Shown piece after piece: positions 56,617-64,000 of a DNA stretch of 64,000 bases. The stretch is from Pseudohalioglobus lutimaris. Lineage in GTDB: Bacteria; Pseudomonadota; Gammaproteobacteria; Pseudomonadales; Halieaceae. The notes beneath the pieces were generated by a model. The model did no database searches. It was not told the DNA's origin and was given only the letters and a program-made list of their open reading frames with translations. The position numbers and the translations under genes are program-made. Position 1 is the stretch's first letter; the number at the start of each line of letters is the position of its first letter. Location of the stretch: positions 466,804-530,803 of the forward strand of contig NZ_PKUS01000002.1 in assembly GCF_002866825.1 (NCBI RefSeq), in the 5' to 3' direction.

Positions 56617-57945
56617 CTACAGAATGTGCCCCACCAACATCAGAACCAACAGGGCGGGAGGCGCAATATAGCGCAACAGGGCCCTCCAGAGCGAGAAGGA
56701 GGCGTTAAGTTCACGTGAGAACTGCGGCCGCAGAACGGCGGGTCTGAGTATCCAGCCTACCAGCAGGGCGGTGAGCAAGGCGACCAGGGGCAGGAGCAGA
56801 TTGGCGATAAACGCGTCCAGTTGCGTCAGCAGGCTTACCGACCCGGAGAGCTGCGCCTCTGCCACGGAGGCGGACACAGTACGCGCCAGCAGCCACACCA
56901 CTGCCCCGGCAACCAGGGCGGCAATGGGGCGGCGCAGGCGTAACTGATGCTGCAGCGTGGCCACGGCCGGCTCCAGCATCGCCACTGCCGAACCCAACGC
57001 GGCCACGGCGACCAGGCCGAAGAACAGGGCACCGAACAGGTCGCCCTCCGACACGTTGCCAAAGGCGTAAGGCACGCTGATAAACAACAGGCCCGGCCCC
57101 ACGGCAGGCTCGAGGTTGTTGGCAAAAATCACCGGAAAAATGGCTATGCCCGCCAGCAGCGCGACCATGGTGTCGAACACCGCCACGGCCATGACCGAAC
57201 GACCCAGGGGTATGCGCTGTGGGGTATAGGCACCGTAGATCATGCCCGCCCCTACTCCCACACCCAGGGTCAGGGCCGCATGACCCATTGCCGCAAGAAT
57301 AGACTCGCGGTTGAAGTCCACCAGCTTTACCGAGAACAGGAAGTCGCGCGTGGCCTCGAGGTCGCCGTTGTCCAGCGCAAACTTGACCAGGATGCCCAGC
57401 ACGGCAATCACCACCGGCACCAGCCACCACACCAATATGCCCAGCCCGTTGGAAATGCCCAGGGCCAGCACCACGACCACCACTGCGATAAACAGGCTCT
57501 GCCATTGCAACTGCACCGCCGCCTCTGACAGCAGCTCTTCAAAGTGTTCGGCGACCACCGGCACACTCGCGGCGGACAGCTCCCCGGTGGCCATGCTCTG
57601 CACGTAGGAAAACACCCAGCCGGCCACAACCGCCTGGTAACCCAGCAGCAACACCCCGGTGAGCACCGCCAGCAGCCCCAGCCACTGCCAGTGCCTGGAA
57701 CGCAGCGAACGGTCGCAGGCATGGCGGATACTGAGCATGGGACTGGCCCTGCCCCAACTGCCCAGCACCACCTCGGCCGTCAGCAGGGGCACGGCCAGCA
57801 GGAACAGGCAAACCACGTAGGACAACATAAAGGCCCCACCACCGTGCTCACCCATCAGCCAGGCAAAGCGCCACAGGCTGCCCAGGCCGAGCGCAGCGCC
57901 CGACAGGGCAAGCACAAAAGTGGTGCGACTGCGCCAGCGCGGCAT
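56617..57945 (-). CDS. Sodium-dependent neurotransmitter symporter (NSS) family transporter
   Basis: A 442-residue membrane protein from the ATG at 57945 (an earlier in-frame start at 57969 is possible). The first helix has GAALGLGSLWRFAWLMGEHGGGAF, matching the NSS Na+-site motif. About eleven or twelve spans follow. Such bacterial proteins are mostly Na+-coupled amino acid importers. Inserted between ratA and smpB, genes often adjacent elsewhere. The ratA start lies 12 bases beyond its stop. Confidence 0.88.
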   Translation of the reverse strand: MPRWRSRTTFVLALSGAALGLGSLWRFAWLMGEHGGGAFMLSYVVCLFLLAVPLLTAEVVLGSWGRASPMLSIRHACDRSLRSRHWQWLGLLAVLTGVLLLGYQAVVAGWVFSYVQSMATGELSAASVPVVAEHFEELLSEAAVQLQWQSLFIAVVVVVLALGISNGLGILVWWLVPVVIAVLGILVKFALDNGDLEATRDFLFSVKLVDFNRESILAAMGHAALTLGVGVGAGMIYGAYTPQRIPLGRSVMAVAVFDTMVALLAGIAIFPVIFANNLEPAVGPGLLFISVPYAFGNVSEGDLFGALFFGLVAVAALGSAVAMLEPAVATLQHQLRLRRPIAALVAGAVVWLLARTVSASVAEAQLSGSVSLLTQLDAFIANLLLPLVALLTALLVGWILRPAVLRPQFSRELNASFSLWRALLRYIAPPALLVLMLVGHIL

Positions 57946-58063
57946 GACCGGCACGGCAGCGCGTATCACCCTGAAATACCTGTAATTATCATGGGCTCAG
58001 ATTGCCCCAGCCCATCGGGGTAGAAAAGGGAAAGATTACCGTTTATGTGTTGGCGGCTGGCCG

Positions 58064-58069
58064 TATAAT
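58064..58069 (+). promoter_or_regulatory. Possible -10 box directly before smpB
   Basis: TATAAT lies seven bases before the smpB ATG. If used, transcription would start at or near the ATG, giving a leaderless mRNA. The -35 match is poor. Confidence 0.3.
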
Positions 58070-58076
58070 GCGCGCC

Positions 58077-58559
58077 ATGGCAAAAAAGAAATCCAACAAA
58101 TCCAGTAACATCATCGCCCAGAACAAACGCGCGAGCTTTGACTACCATCTGCTGGAAACCTTCGAGGCGGGCATCGCCCTGTCTGGCTGGGAAGTCAAAA
58201 GCCTGCGTATGGGCAAGGCCGACCTGGCTGATTCCTACGTGCTGATGAAGAACGGGGAAGCCTACCTGCTGGGCGCCCATATCATTCCGCTGGACACCGC
58301 CTCCACCCACTTTGTGCCCGACCCCACGCGCACGCGCAAGCTGCTGCTGCATAAAAAGGAGCTGGCGCGCATACTCGCGGCCATCACCCAGAAAGGCCAG
58401 ACCTGCGTGTGCACGCAGATCTACTGGAAAGGGCACCTGGTGAAGGCGCGTATTGCGCTGGCACAGGGCAAAAAGGCCCATGACAAACGCGACTCGCAAA
58501 AGGACAAGGACTGGGCCCGCCAGAAACAGCGCATTGTGCGCGACAACGTCAAACAGTAA
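58077..58559 (+). CDS. smpB: SsrA-binding protein SmpB
   Basis: A 160-residue protein starting [19 protein letters not shown], with [19 protein letters not shown] and a basic C-terminal tail ([17 protein letters not shown]). It brings tmRNA to stalled ribosomes. The ssrA gene is 2.2 kb downstream on the same strand. No ribosome-binding site is seen, while TATAAT stands just before the ATG. Upstream in-frame starts give unlike residues. Confidence 0.97.
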   Translation: MAKKKSNKSSNIIAQNKRASFDYHLLETFEAGIALSGWEVKSLRMGKADLADSYVLMKNGEAYLLGAHIIPLDTASTHFVPDPTRTRKLLLHKKELARILAAITQKGQTCVCTQIYWKGHLVKARIALAQGKKAHDKRDSQKDKDWARQKQRIVRDNVKQ

Positions 58560-58597
58560 GTCTCGCACCGGGGCCGGGCCAGCCTACCGCCCCGGTC

Positions 58598-59419
58598 TCA
58601 TGTCAGTATGCCCGTGGCGCGCAGCAACATACGTAGCGCCACAATCCCCAGGAACACGCCAAAGGCCAGGCTCAGTTGACGCCTGGACAGCTTGTGGGCA
58701 AGGCGCGCGCCTAGCGGCGCCATCATCACCGTCATCGGTGCTATCAGCGCCACGCCAACCAGGTTCACGTAGCCGATATTGGCCGCCGGCAGGCGCGGGT
58801 CACCCCAACCGTTGACGATAAAGCCCAGGGTGCCGGGCACAGCAATCAGCAGGCCGAACAGCGCCGCCGTGCCCACCGCGCGGTGGATGGGCTGGCTCAT
58901 CATGGTGAGCGTGGCCACACTGAAAGTGCCGCCGCCTATGCCCATCATTGCCGAGAGACCACCAATCATCGACGGGGTGATAATGCCCCCGGGGCCGCGG
59001 GGCACTTCTTTCCAGGGGCGGTAGTCTTCCAGCGGCAACAGCATCTGAATGGCGATCAACAGGGCGACCACCCCGAAAATAGCCGCCAGCACCGAACTGT
59101 CTACCGCTGCGGCCACCACGGAACCCATCATCGAGCCTACGAAGATGAACGGGCCCCATTGCTTCACCAGCTTCATATCCACCGCACCACGGGCATGGTG
59201 CGCTCGCGCCGAAGACATAGAGGTAAAGATAATGGTCGCCAGGGAGGTACCCACCGCTACGTGCATGCGAATCGCCGGGTCCACCCCGCGTATCGCCAGG
59301 GCCGCGTCCAGCACCGGCACGATGACAATGCCGCCGCCAACGCCGAGCAAGCCGGCGATCAGGCCCGCTACCACGCCCGTGGCAAGCATGGTGAACACCA
59401 GGGGAAGCAAGCCTTCCAT
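58598..59419 (-). CDS. TauE/SafE family permease
   Basis: A 273-residue membrane protein from the ATG at 59419, which has GGAG nine bases upstream. Two repeated halves each carry a glycine-rich motif: GLLGVGGGIVIVPVL near residue 25 and MMGIGGGTFSVATL near 165, typical of TauE/SafE sulfite-exporter-like proteins. It probably moves an anion (sulfite, sulfoacetate or similar). Convergent with smpB. Confidence 0.9.
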   Translation of the reverse strand: MEGLLPLVFTMLATGVVAGLIAGLLGVGGGIVIVPVLDAALAIRGVDPAIRMHVAVGTSLATIIFTSMSSARAHHARGAVDMKLVKQWGPFIFVGSMMGSVVAAAVDSSVLAAIFGVVALLIAIQMLLPLEDYRPWKEVPRGPGGIITPSMIGGLSAMMGIGGGTFSVATLTMMSQPIHRAVGTAALFGLLIAVPGTLGFIVNGWGDPRLPAANIGYVNLVGVALIAPMTVMMAPLGARLAHKLSRRQLSLAFGVFLGIVALRMLLRATGILT

Positions 59420-59621
59420 AGATTTCTCCGTCTGTAGTGCCCTGCAGAATACAATGCCGCGCCGGGGCAAAGCCAGCGTGAAGAACAAAGCATCGCCAGC
59501 CGGGTACTGACCCGGGGTTCGCGTTATGTGCAGGAACGCCGTCTACCCGGGCGGCAGGGTGCCGCCACAGCAATAGAACAGCAGGTTAAACGCACCAGGA
59601 AATGCGCGAGCGCAATACCAC

Positions 59622-60554
59622 TCAGGTCATCGCGGAGACCAGGGACTGAATTTCTTCCTCGTTTTCACAGAGCATGGTGTGCAGTGTTTCCGCGTCCATG
59701 CCCATACGGGCCAGCGCATCGAGGTCGCCAAGGTGCGCTGCCGCACCGATTCCGGCCCTGCCCAGCAGATTGCCAACGAACAGCAGGTCACTGAGGTCTG
59801 CCGGGACCCGGCGGTCCCGCTCTTTCAGTTCCTGCTCGTCTACCGCATGGGCGATCGAGTCCGGGAAGCTCCACGACTCAACAATGGCCCGGGCCACCCC
59901 CGTGTGCCACTGGGCGAGCAGCTGGTCCAGCGCCTTCCTGTCGGTAAACAACGCAGGATGATCCGATGACTGGGTGAAGATATAGAACTTGCCGACGGAA
60001 TTGAGCAGGCCTGCGAGCATGGCCTCGTCCGGGTTGGTTTCACCGCCGGAATGCTTCGCCATTATGTAGCAGATAGCCGCCACGGTTATGCTGATCTTGC
60101 GCAACCTGACCAGGTCTTCAATGCAGGGGCTGCCCTTGGGCGCCTTGAATGCCTCGCGGGCGGCAAAGGACACGGCTGCATTCTGCACCATATCCATGCC
60201 TACACGCGAAATGGCCGTGGGGATATCGGTCACCTCAATAGGCCCCCGGCGCATCATCGCCGAGTTGGCCATGCGCATCAGCCGCGCGGCCAGCGCCGGC
60301 TCCGTTGCCACGATAGCGGCAAGCGACTGGATATCTGAATTTGGGTCACGGATACACTCCTGCACCCTGATGGCGGTGTCGGGAAACGGCGGCAGCTCAA
60401 ACTCGCCTTTTTGCAGGTCTGAGGCGAGTTGCTGCACGAACTCGCGTATGGCCACATCCGGCACATATTCCTCAGCCGTTTGCAGGCCCTCCTCCTCGTC
60501 CTCCCTGATCGGGTTGATGTGTTTTGAGGAGATGCTTTTTACCTGATTGCCCAT
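59622..60554 (-). CDS. HDOD domain protein
   Basis: A 310-residue protein from the ATG at 60554. The HDOD domain has FELPPFPDTAIRVQECI, VATEPALAARLMRMANSAMM and LLNSVGKFYIF, where HD is replaced as usual in the family. An acidic N-terminal tail precedes it. HDOD proteins act in signalling and stress, often with c-di-GMP networks. Divergent from ssrA. Confidence 0.88.
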   Translation of the reverse strand: MGNQVKSISSKHINPIREDEEEGLQTAEEYVPDVAIREFVQQLASDLQKGEFELPPFPDTAIRVQECIRDPNSDIQSLAAIVATEPALAARLMRMANSAMMRRGPIEVTDIPTAISRVGMDMVQNAAVSFAAREAFKAPKGSPCIEDLVRLRKISITVAAICYIMAKHSGGETNPDEAMLAGLLNSVGKFYIFTQSSDHPALFTDRKALDQLLAQWHTGVARAIVESWSFPDSIAHAVDEQELKERDRRVPADLSDLLFVGNLLGRAGIGAAAHLGDLDALARMGMDAETLHTMLCENEEEIQSLVSAMT

Positions 60555-60748
60555 GCTGGAGACCTGTTCGCCTGTACTGATGCCGAAAATCACAATACTG
60601 CCCTGCCATGGCGCCACAAGGCTAGAACACAGCGCTGTTTTTCTGCACTATTCTACAAATCGTGGGCAGTGCCCAGCGTTTGCAGCCCCCCCCGGACAGC
60701 GTGTACAAACCCCCTTGAAAATATACACCTGCAGCCCCATTAATGGCG

Positions 60749-60754
60749 TATAAT
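60749..60754 (+). promoter_or_regulatory. -10 box of ssrA
   Basis: TATAAT ends 12 bases before the tmRNA 5' end, the right distance for transcription to start there. The -35 region is weak. Confidence 0.7.
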
Positions 60755-60766
60755 GGAAAGTCACAC

Positions 60767-61156
60767 GGGGGCGATTTGGATTCGACGACGGATACAAACC
60801 CTTAGGTGCATGCCGTGATGGCAGCCAATCACGTAAATCAAAAGCTGTAAACTTATAGTTGCCAACGACGACAACTACGGTGCCCAACTGGCTGCGTAAG
60901 CAGTCACAAAAGCACTTCTAGTGGCTTCGGCCCTAGCGGTCTTTAGCAAGGTTCCAGCCCCGCGCTACTGACTGTCATATAGAACTGGATCGCAGCAGGG
61001 TTTGTTCTGGGCCATGCAGCTAAATTTGAACAGAACTCGCCAAGTACGTCCTGCCCGTTGGGCTGTATGCGGTTAAATTAATTAACGGAATCTAAGCATG
61101 TAGAGCCGAAGGCAGCGGTCTGGCGGACGCGGGTTCGAGACCCGCCGCCTCCACCA
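60767..61156 (+). ncRNA. ssrA: tmRNA (transfer-messenger RNA)
   Basis: A 390-base RNA. The 5' end GGGGGCG pairs with CGCCTCC at 61146-61152 to make the tRNA-like acceptor stem, followed by A and CCA (61153-61156). The T arm is GCGGGTTCGAGACCCGC. The tag frame at 60861-60896 encodes ANDDNYGAQLAA and ends with TAA. It rescues stalled ribosomes and tags the products for proteolysis with SmpB. Its 3' end is duplicated downstream. Confidence 0.97.
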
Positions 61157-61164
61157 ATACAGAG

Positions 61165-61193
61165 AAGGGTCACCCCAGCGGTGGCCCTTTCTC
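61165..61193 (+). terminator. Intrinsic terminator of ssrA
   Basis: AAGGGTCACC pairs with GGTGGCCCTT across CCAGC (one T-G pair), followed by TCTC. Starts 9 bases after the tmRNA CCA. Confidence 0.75.
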
Positions 61194-61292
61194 GTATGTA
61201 TTCCGGACGGAATTGAACCGGCAGCCCACAGGGCGCGGGTGGCCGAGCGCAGCGAGGTCTGTCGAAGACGTCCCGAAGGGGCGGCATAGACG

Positions 61293-61315
61293 CGAGACCC
61301 GCCGCCTCCAACAAT
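61293..61315 (+). repeat. Duplicated ssrA 3' end, attachment-site footprint
   Basis: The 23 bases CGAGACCCGCCGCCTCC-A-ACAAT match the tmRNA 3' end at 61136-61158 with one mismatch (C to A in the CCACCA). tmRNA 3' ends are common integration sites for prophages and islands. No integrase gene is visible, so this is an old or partly decayed attachment site. Confidence 0.7.
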
Positions 61316-61348
61316 TACACGCCTAGCAACATCATGATGTAGATGCTT

Positions 61349-61379
61349 CCATAAGGTGTCCGTACTGGACGCCTTATGG
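61349..61379. repeat. 13-bp hairpin in accessory region
   Basis: CCATAAGGTGTCC and GGACGCCTTATGG pair fully (one T-G) around GTACT. No T run on either strand. It could be a terminator-like element, part of an excised mobile element end, or a structured RNA. Confidence 0.6.
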
Positions 61380-61411
61380 TGGAATCTCGCGCATGCCCCT
61401 ATATAAATTAA

Positions 61412-61540
61412 TTAGTTACAGCTGCCGGACAGCTTTCCGTAGAATCTCGGCGCGGACATTTGCAAAGTAAAACTGGCCTCTTCATCAATCTCTAGTCCAC
61501 GGTCATGGGAGATGCAAAAGTCTTCCACCTGTAGATCCAT
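61412..61540 (-). pseudogene. Possible remnant of a coding sequence
   Basis: The minus-strand frame from the ATG at 61540 to the TAA at 61412 gives 42 residues (begins MDLQVEDFCISHDRGLEID). The frame stays open for a few codons further upstream and then meets a stop. It has ordinary protein-like composition. Most likely a fragment of a gene lost during island decay; a very small real gene is the alternative. Confidence 0.3.
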
Positions 61541-61640
61541 GACTTCATGCGGGACAGTGCGGCGATCTACATTTCACCTCGAAACTCTTCCAGTACGATT
61601 TAGCGGCTCAGCTAAGGTACTTAGTTAGACTGTCATGAAG

Positions 61641-62948
61641 CTAAGAAAAGCTGGCCTTGAAGCTCTTTGGCTGAAGGTGAACATACTGGTCAACTGCGCC
61701 ATTTAATTGATAAATGCGGGCGCGTTGTTTGAAGTCGAATACTCGATAGAGTGAGTACTGCGCTGATTTTTCTTTGGAGAAGTCCAATTCGTTGTCCGTT
61801 ATGAAGAACGGCTGATATTTTCCGCTATTCGTAGTTTTGACCTCGATAAATAACTCTTCATCCTGTGAAGGATTGAACGATCGCACGTCATACCCAAGGC
61901 CATCACCACGATCCCTACTACTCCACTCAACTTCTTTGGCCAAATCTGCTCGATTCAGCGCCCTCAGTCGATGCCGTTCGTACTCAATCACGAATGCTTC
62001 CCCATTCTCACCAAGGCTCCGATTGGCCTGCTCTCGCTCAGAGAAATTCAACTTAACTGCGGCGTACTTGCGCTTAGGCTCCTGAATAGTGGCCAGCTTT
62101 TCCGGAATCTCCGCATCGAGAACTATAGACCAATCTATAGCCGCAGGCTCAGCCAATTCCGCCTCCGACGCTGACTCGAGCATATAATCTAGCTCGGTTT
62201 GGTGCCCGGCGAGATAGGCCAAGACAACCGATTTCAACTGGGCTTGATAGTTGTAGGCAGGCTTATATCCCTGAATGTAGGGCTGCCCCATTTCCAGCAA
62301 AATAGCACTAATATTCTGGTGCTTATACTCGATCGAGCCGTCGCCGCGACCATTGAGCAGTGTTTTCAAATTAGAACGGTGCTCGGTTTTGTTGTAGGAC
62401 TCGCCCGCCAGCTCAAGATTAAGCATGGCAAAGTAATCACGAACAATCGCCTCGCACTCTAACCAATCCCAGCCATTGCCTACCTCAAGCAGGGAAGACA
62501 CATCGTCGCGAGACAAATTGCGATATAGCGCAGCGCGAAGAAGCTCCCGCGCCACACCGAAACTCAGTAGTTCGTAGAGTTCATCATCCAGCTGAACAAA
62601 ACTAATGTTATTCGTTACCGCGCCAGGGCCACTCGGCGTGGTGAGGGCTGCATATTCGGCTTCACTACCTGGCTTGACTCTGTGATGCCAAAATCCACTA
62701 CTGCGGAGGTGAAAGTACGGCAGATGCGGATTGTTTCGATCTTGGGGCCCAGCGAGTCGATCAAAATGGTCTTTGAATTTGTCTCTGAGATTCTGATCAA
62801 AATATATACGGTTATCGGTTACGGTTTCCGCTTCAATCAGGTCAATAATGGCTAGCAGCATCGCCACTTTGTGGGGGCTCTTCTCCGAACCTCCACGGCT
62901 GTTCATCTTCAAATTCGAAAAATGGCTCTCGTAATCCAACAAGCTCAT
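61641..62948 (-). CDS. DUF3883 domain protein, probable type IV restriction-like nuclease
   Basis: A 435-residue protein. Residues 25-95 (HKVAMLLAIIDLIEA, PYFHLRSSGFWHH) resemble the sulfur- or modified-DNA-binding N-terminal domain of type IV restriction enzymes. The middle part has WDWLECEAIV and GSIEYKHQNISAILLEMG, a motif often seen in such proteins. The C-terminus is a DUF3883 PD-(D/E)xK-like nuclease: Glu317, Asp354 in GYDVRSF, Glu369 and Lys371 in IEVKTT. It probably cuts modified foreign DNA. The base composition is more AT-rich than the chromosome around it. It overlaps the HIT gene stop by four bases, so the two form one operon. Confidence 0.8.
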   Translation of the reverse strand: MSLLDYESHFSNLKMNSRGGSEKSPHKVAMLLAIIDLIEAETVTDNRIYFDQNLRDKFKDHFDRLAGPQDRNNPHLPYFHLRSSGFWHHRVKPGSEAEYAALTTPSGPGAVTNNISFVQLDDELYELLSFGVARELLRAALYRNLSRDDVSSLLEVGNGWDWLECEAIVRDYFAMLNLELAGESYNKTEHRSNLKTLLNGRGDGSIEYKHQNISAILLEMGQPYIQGYKPAYNYQAQLKSVVLAYLAGHQTELDYMLESASEAELAEPAAIDWSIVLDAEIPEKLATIQEPKRKYAAVKLNFSEREQANRSLGENGEAFVIEYERHRLRALNRADLAKEVEWSSRDRGDGLGYDVRSFNPSQDEELFIEVKTTNSGKYQPFFITDNELDFSKEKSAQYSLYRVFDFKQRARIYQLNGAVDQYVHLQPKSFKASFS

Positions 62949-63346
62949 TTATCACCCCAATAGTCTGCCTTCTCGGGTATTATCCAACGCACCCCCCCTC
63001 GGGGGTCAGAGCCTGTTTCTTCATACCTGGGGATCAAGTGAATGTGCAGGTGGGGAACAGTCTGTCCAGCCGCCGAGCCGTCATTGATACCAATATTGTA
63101 AGCACTGGGCTGATATTTCTTGTCCAATATGCCTTTGGCTCTCTCCACCAACAGGAAAAGAGACGCCTTTTCTTCAGGCGTCGTATCGAAAAACGATTCT
63201 ACATGTCTCTTGGGAATGACGAGGCTATGGCCCATAGTTATTGGATAGCCATCCTCCATCAAGAATCCATCGCTGTTTTCTTCAATAATACGGCCCAGCG
63301 AATCATCTCGGACGATTCTACAGAAAAGGCAGTCTGTATTTTCCAT
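62945..63346 (-). CDS. HIT family nucleotide hydrolase/transferase
   Basis: A 133-residue HIT protein from the ATG at 63346, with CLFCRIVRD at the start (CxxC zinc-like pair), LVIPKRHVESFFD, and the triad VPHLHIHLIPRY. It acts on nucleotide phosphates such as AppppA, adenosine phosphoramidate or AMP-lysine. It is directly coupled to the DUF3883 nuclease gene (ATGA overlap), which suggests a joint role, perhaps in a defence module. Confidence 0.85.
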   Translation of the reverse strand: MENTDCLFCRIVRDDSLGRIIEENSDGFLMEDGYPITMGHSLVIPKRHVESFFDTTPEEKASLFLLVERAKGILDKKYQPSAYNIGINDGSAAGQTVPHLHIHLIPRYEETGSDPRGGVRWIIPEKADYWGDK

Positions 63347-63507
63347 CAATCAGTTACCCTATCACCAATTCAGAACTACTGCTGTGTCTTAGTCTTCAGG
63401 TTCTGATATTGGGTCCAACCTCAAATACTCAAAATATTCGTACTAGCCCTCTAGTTGTCGAAGGATAGCCTACTCAGACATGACTTTACTCTAACGAAAG
63501 CTGCGGT

Positions 63508-63792
63508 TCAGTGCACATCCGGCACCTGCAGCAGGAACTCCAGTCGATCAGTCGCCGCCGCAAGAGTATAGGCGCAGTACACAAATTCATGATAGCTGAG
63601 ACCCTCCACCGGATGAATGGCCCTACCCTGCAGGGCCATGTCTTCATCCAGCATGAACTCCACGATATCGATGTTCTGGTTGCGCCGCCAAGTCAGCTTT
63701 ACCAACTGATCTACGGTCAGTTCATCAACCAGTTCTGGGGTGGCTGCCTGGGCCAGGAATATGACCCGCCCTTCGACCTCATAGATCCGCAC
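63508..63792 (-). CDS. Small conserved-looking hypothetical protein
   Basis: A 94-residue protein from a GTG (63792). It begins RIYEVEGRVIFLAQAATPEL and ends LAAATDRLEFLLQVPDVH. It is acidic with mixed alpha/beta character, recalling small YbjN-type proteins, but I do not recognise a family. A stop is only about 20 codons upstream in this frame and no ATG lies between, so the GTG is the best start. No clear ribosome-binding site. Confidence 0.5.
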   Translation of the reverse strand: MRIYEVEGRVIFLAQAATPELVDELTVDQLVKLTWRRNQNIDIVEFMLDEDMALQGRAIHPVEGLSYHEFVYCAYTLAAATDRLEFLLQVPDVH

Positions 63793-64000
63793 ATGGTGTT
63801 TTCGCTGTAGACTGCGCTCACCAAAATGAAGGTCAGCCCTATCTCCCTTCGGTCGCTAACACCCTTCATAACAGCCTCATACTGGCCGTACCGAGCTTTC
63901 TTGCCATTGGACTGTTGATTTGCACCGAAAGTTGACCCCCTGGGGATGCGGCCCTTTTCTTGGACTTATTTAGTTCGTTAAACCCAAGCTATCACGGTAC
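63793..64000. other. Non-coding right edge
   Basis: No gene is clear in the last 208 bases. A stretch at 63913-63939 resembles an IS21-family end. Confidence 0.5.
63913..63939. mobile_element. Possible IS21-family terminal repeat
   Basis: TGTTGATTTGCACCGAAAGT followed by TGACCCC resembles the TG-starting terminal repeats of IS21-like elements. The transposase would lie beyond the window, so this is only a resemblance from memory. Confidence 0.3.

Larger units (their letters stand above)
61316..61640. other. Non-coding or decayed stretch after the att-like repeat
   Basis: Here the sequence becomes more AT-rich. It contains a strong 13-bp hairpin (61349-61379) and, on the minus strand, a short open stretch at 61412-61540 that could be the end of a broken gene. 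No convincing complete gene is seen. Confidence 0.6.

Noticed and set aside
61078..61314. Small minus-strand open frame over the tmRNA end
   Set aside because: It runs through the T arm and acceptor stem of ssrA and the att repeat, so it is an artefact.

Overview
The window reads as a chromosome segment of a marine, moderately GC-rich gammaproteobacterium. The Halieaceae/Cellvibrionales group (OM60/NOR5-like) is my best guess. This rests on the gene order hrcA/grpE/dnaK/dnaJ/dapB, on fur | bamE-rnfH-ratA and smpB-ssrA, on the E1p/E2p pyruvate dehydrogenase pair, on the glyoxylate-shunt regulator aceK, and on many acyl-CoA/lipid catabolic genes. The placement is inference from gene content, not from a database search. 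Nearly all genes are dense and ordinary, but two stretches look accessory.

Layout. 1-3.6 kb (minus): a glucosylglycerate cluster of glucosylglycerate/sucrose-type phosphorylase (cut by the window edge), glucosyl-3-phosphoglycerate synthase, its phosphatase and a glycerate kinase. 3.7-8.0 kb: aceF and aceE. 8.3-12.5 kb: M16 metallopeptidase lipoprotein, AI-2E/PerM-family permease, TusA. 12.7-18.2 kb: BepA-like M48 protease, NadA, a DUF3604 lipoprotein and an enoyl-CoA hydratase. 18.4-23.3 kb: three adjacent c-di-GMP genes (GGDEF-EAL, membrane GGDEF, REC-GGDEF-EAL).

23.4-35.5 kb is the most unusual part: a secreted subtilisin-like protease, then a secreted protein built from nineteen 13-residue repeats (consensus SGYRWGVRSFADQ), then two very large beta-propeller sensor kinases, one hybrid with REC and Hpt, and a highly divergent ApbE-like protein. 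The kinases are AT-rich up to about 33.55 kb, where composition changes abruptly inside the second kinase gene, at its Y_Y_Y motif. This suggests a horizontally acquired block that recombined into a resident kinase gene. No described system that I recognise matches the repeat protein; it is the best candidate here for something new.

35.5-45 kb: enoyl-CoA hydratase, Tag glycosylase, MATE exporter, and an overlapping minus-strand run (acyl-CoA dehydrogenase pair, LLM oxidoreductase, SDR, aceK, histidine phosphatase) that looks like one fatty-acyl/lipid catabolic unit with its glyoxylate-shunt switch. 45-53 kb: GT2 glycosyltransferase, CnoX-like chaperedoxin, dapB, dnaJ, dnaK, grpE, hrcA, with two good sigma-32 type promoters before grpE and dnaK and no CIRCE element despite hrcA. 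53-60.6 kb: recN, fur, bamE, rnfH, ratA, an NSS transporter, smpB, a TauE/SafE permease and an HDOD protein.

60.77-61.16 kb is the tmRNA gene ssrA (tag ANDDNYGAQLAA). Its 3' end is duplicated 157 bp downstream, the footprint of an integrated element. Beyond it the sequence becomes more AT-rich and carries a HIT hydrolase/DUF3883 nuclease gene pair that looks like a defence module, a small conserved-looking protein, and a possible IS21-like end close to the right edge.
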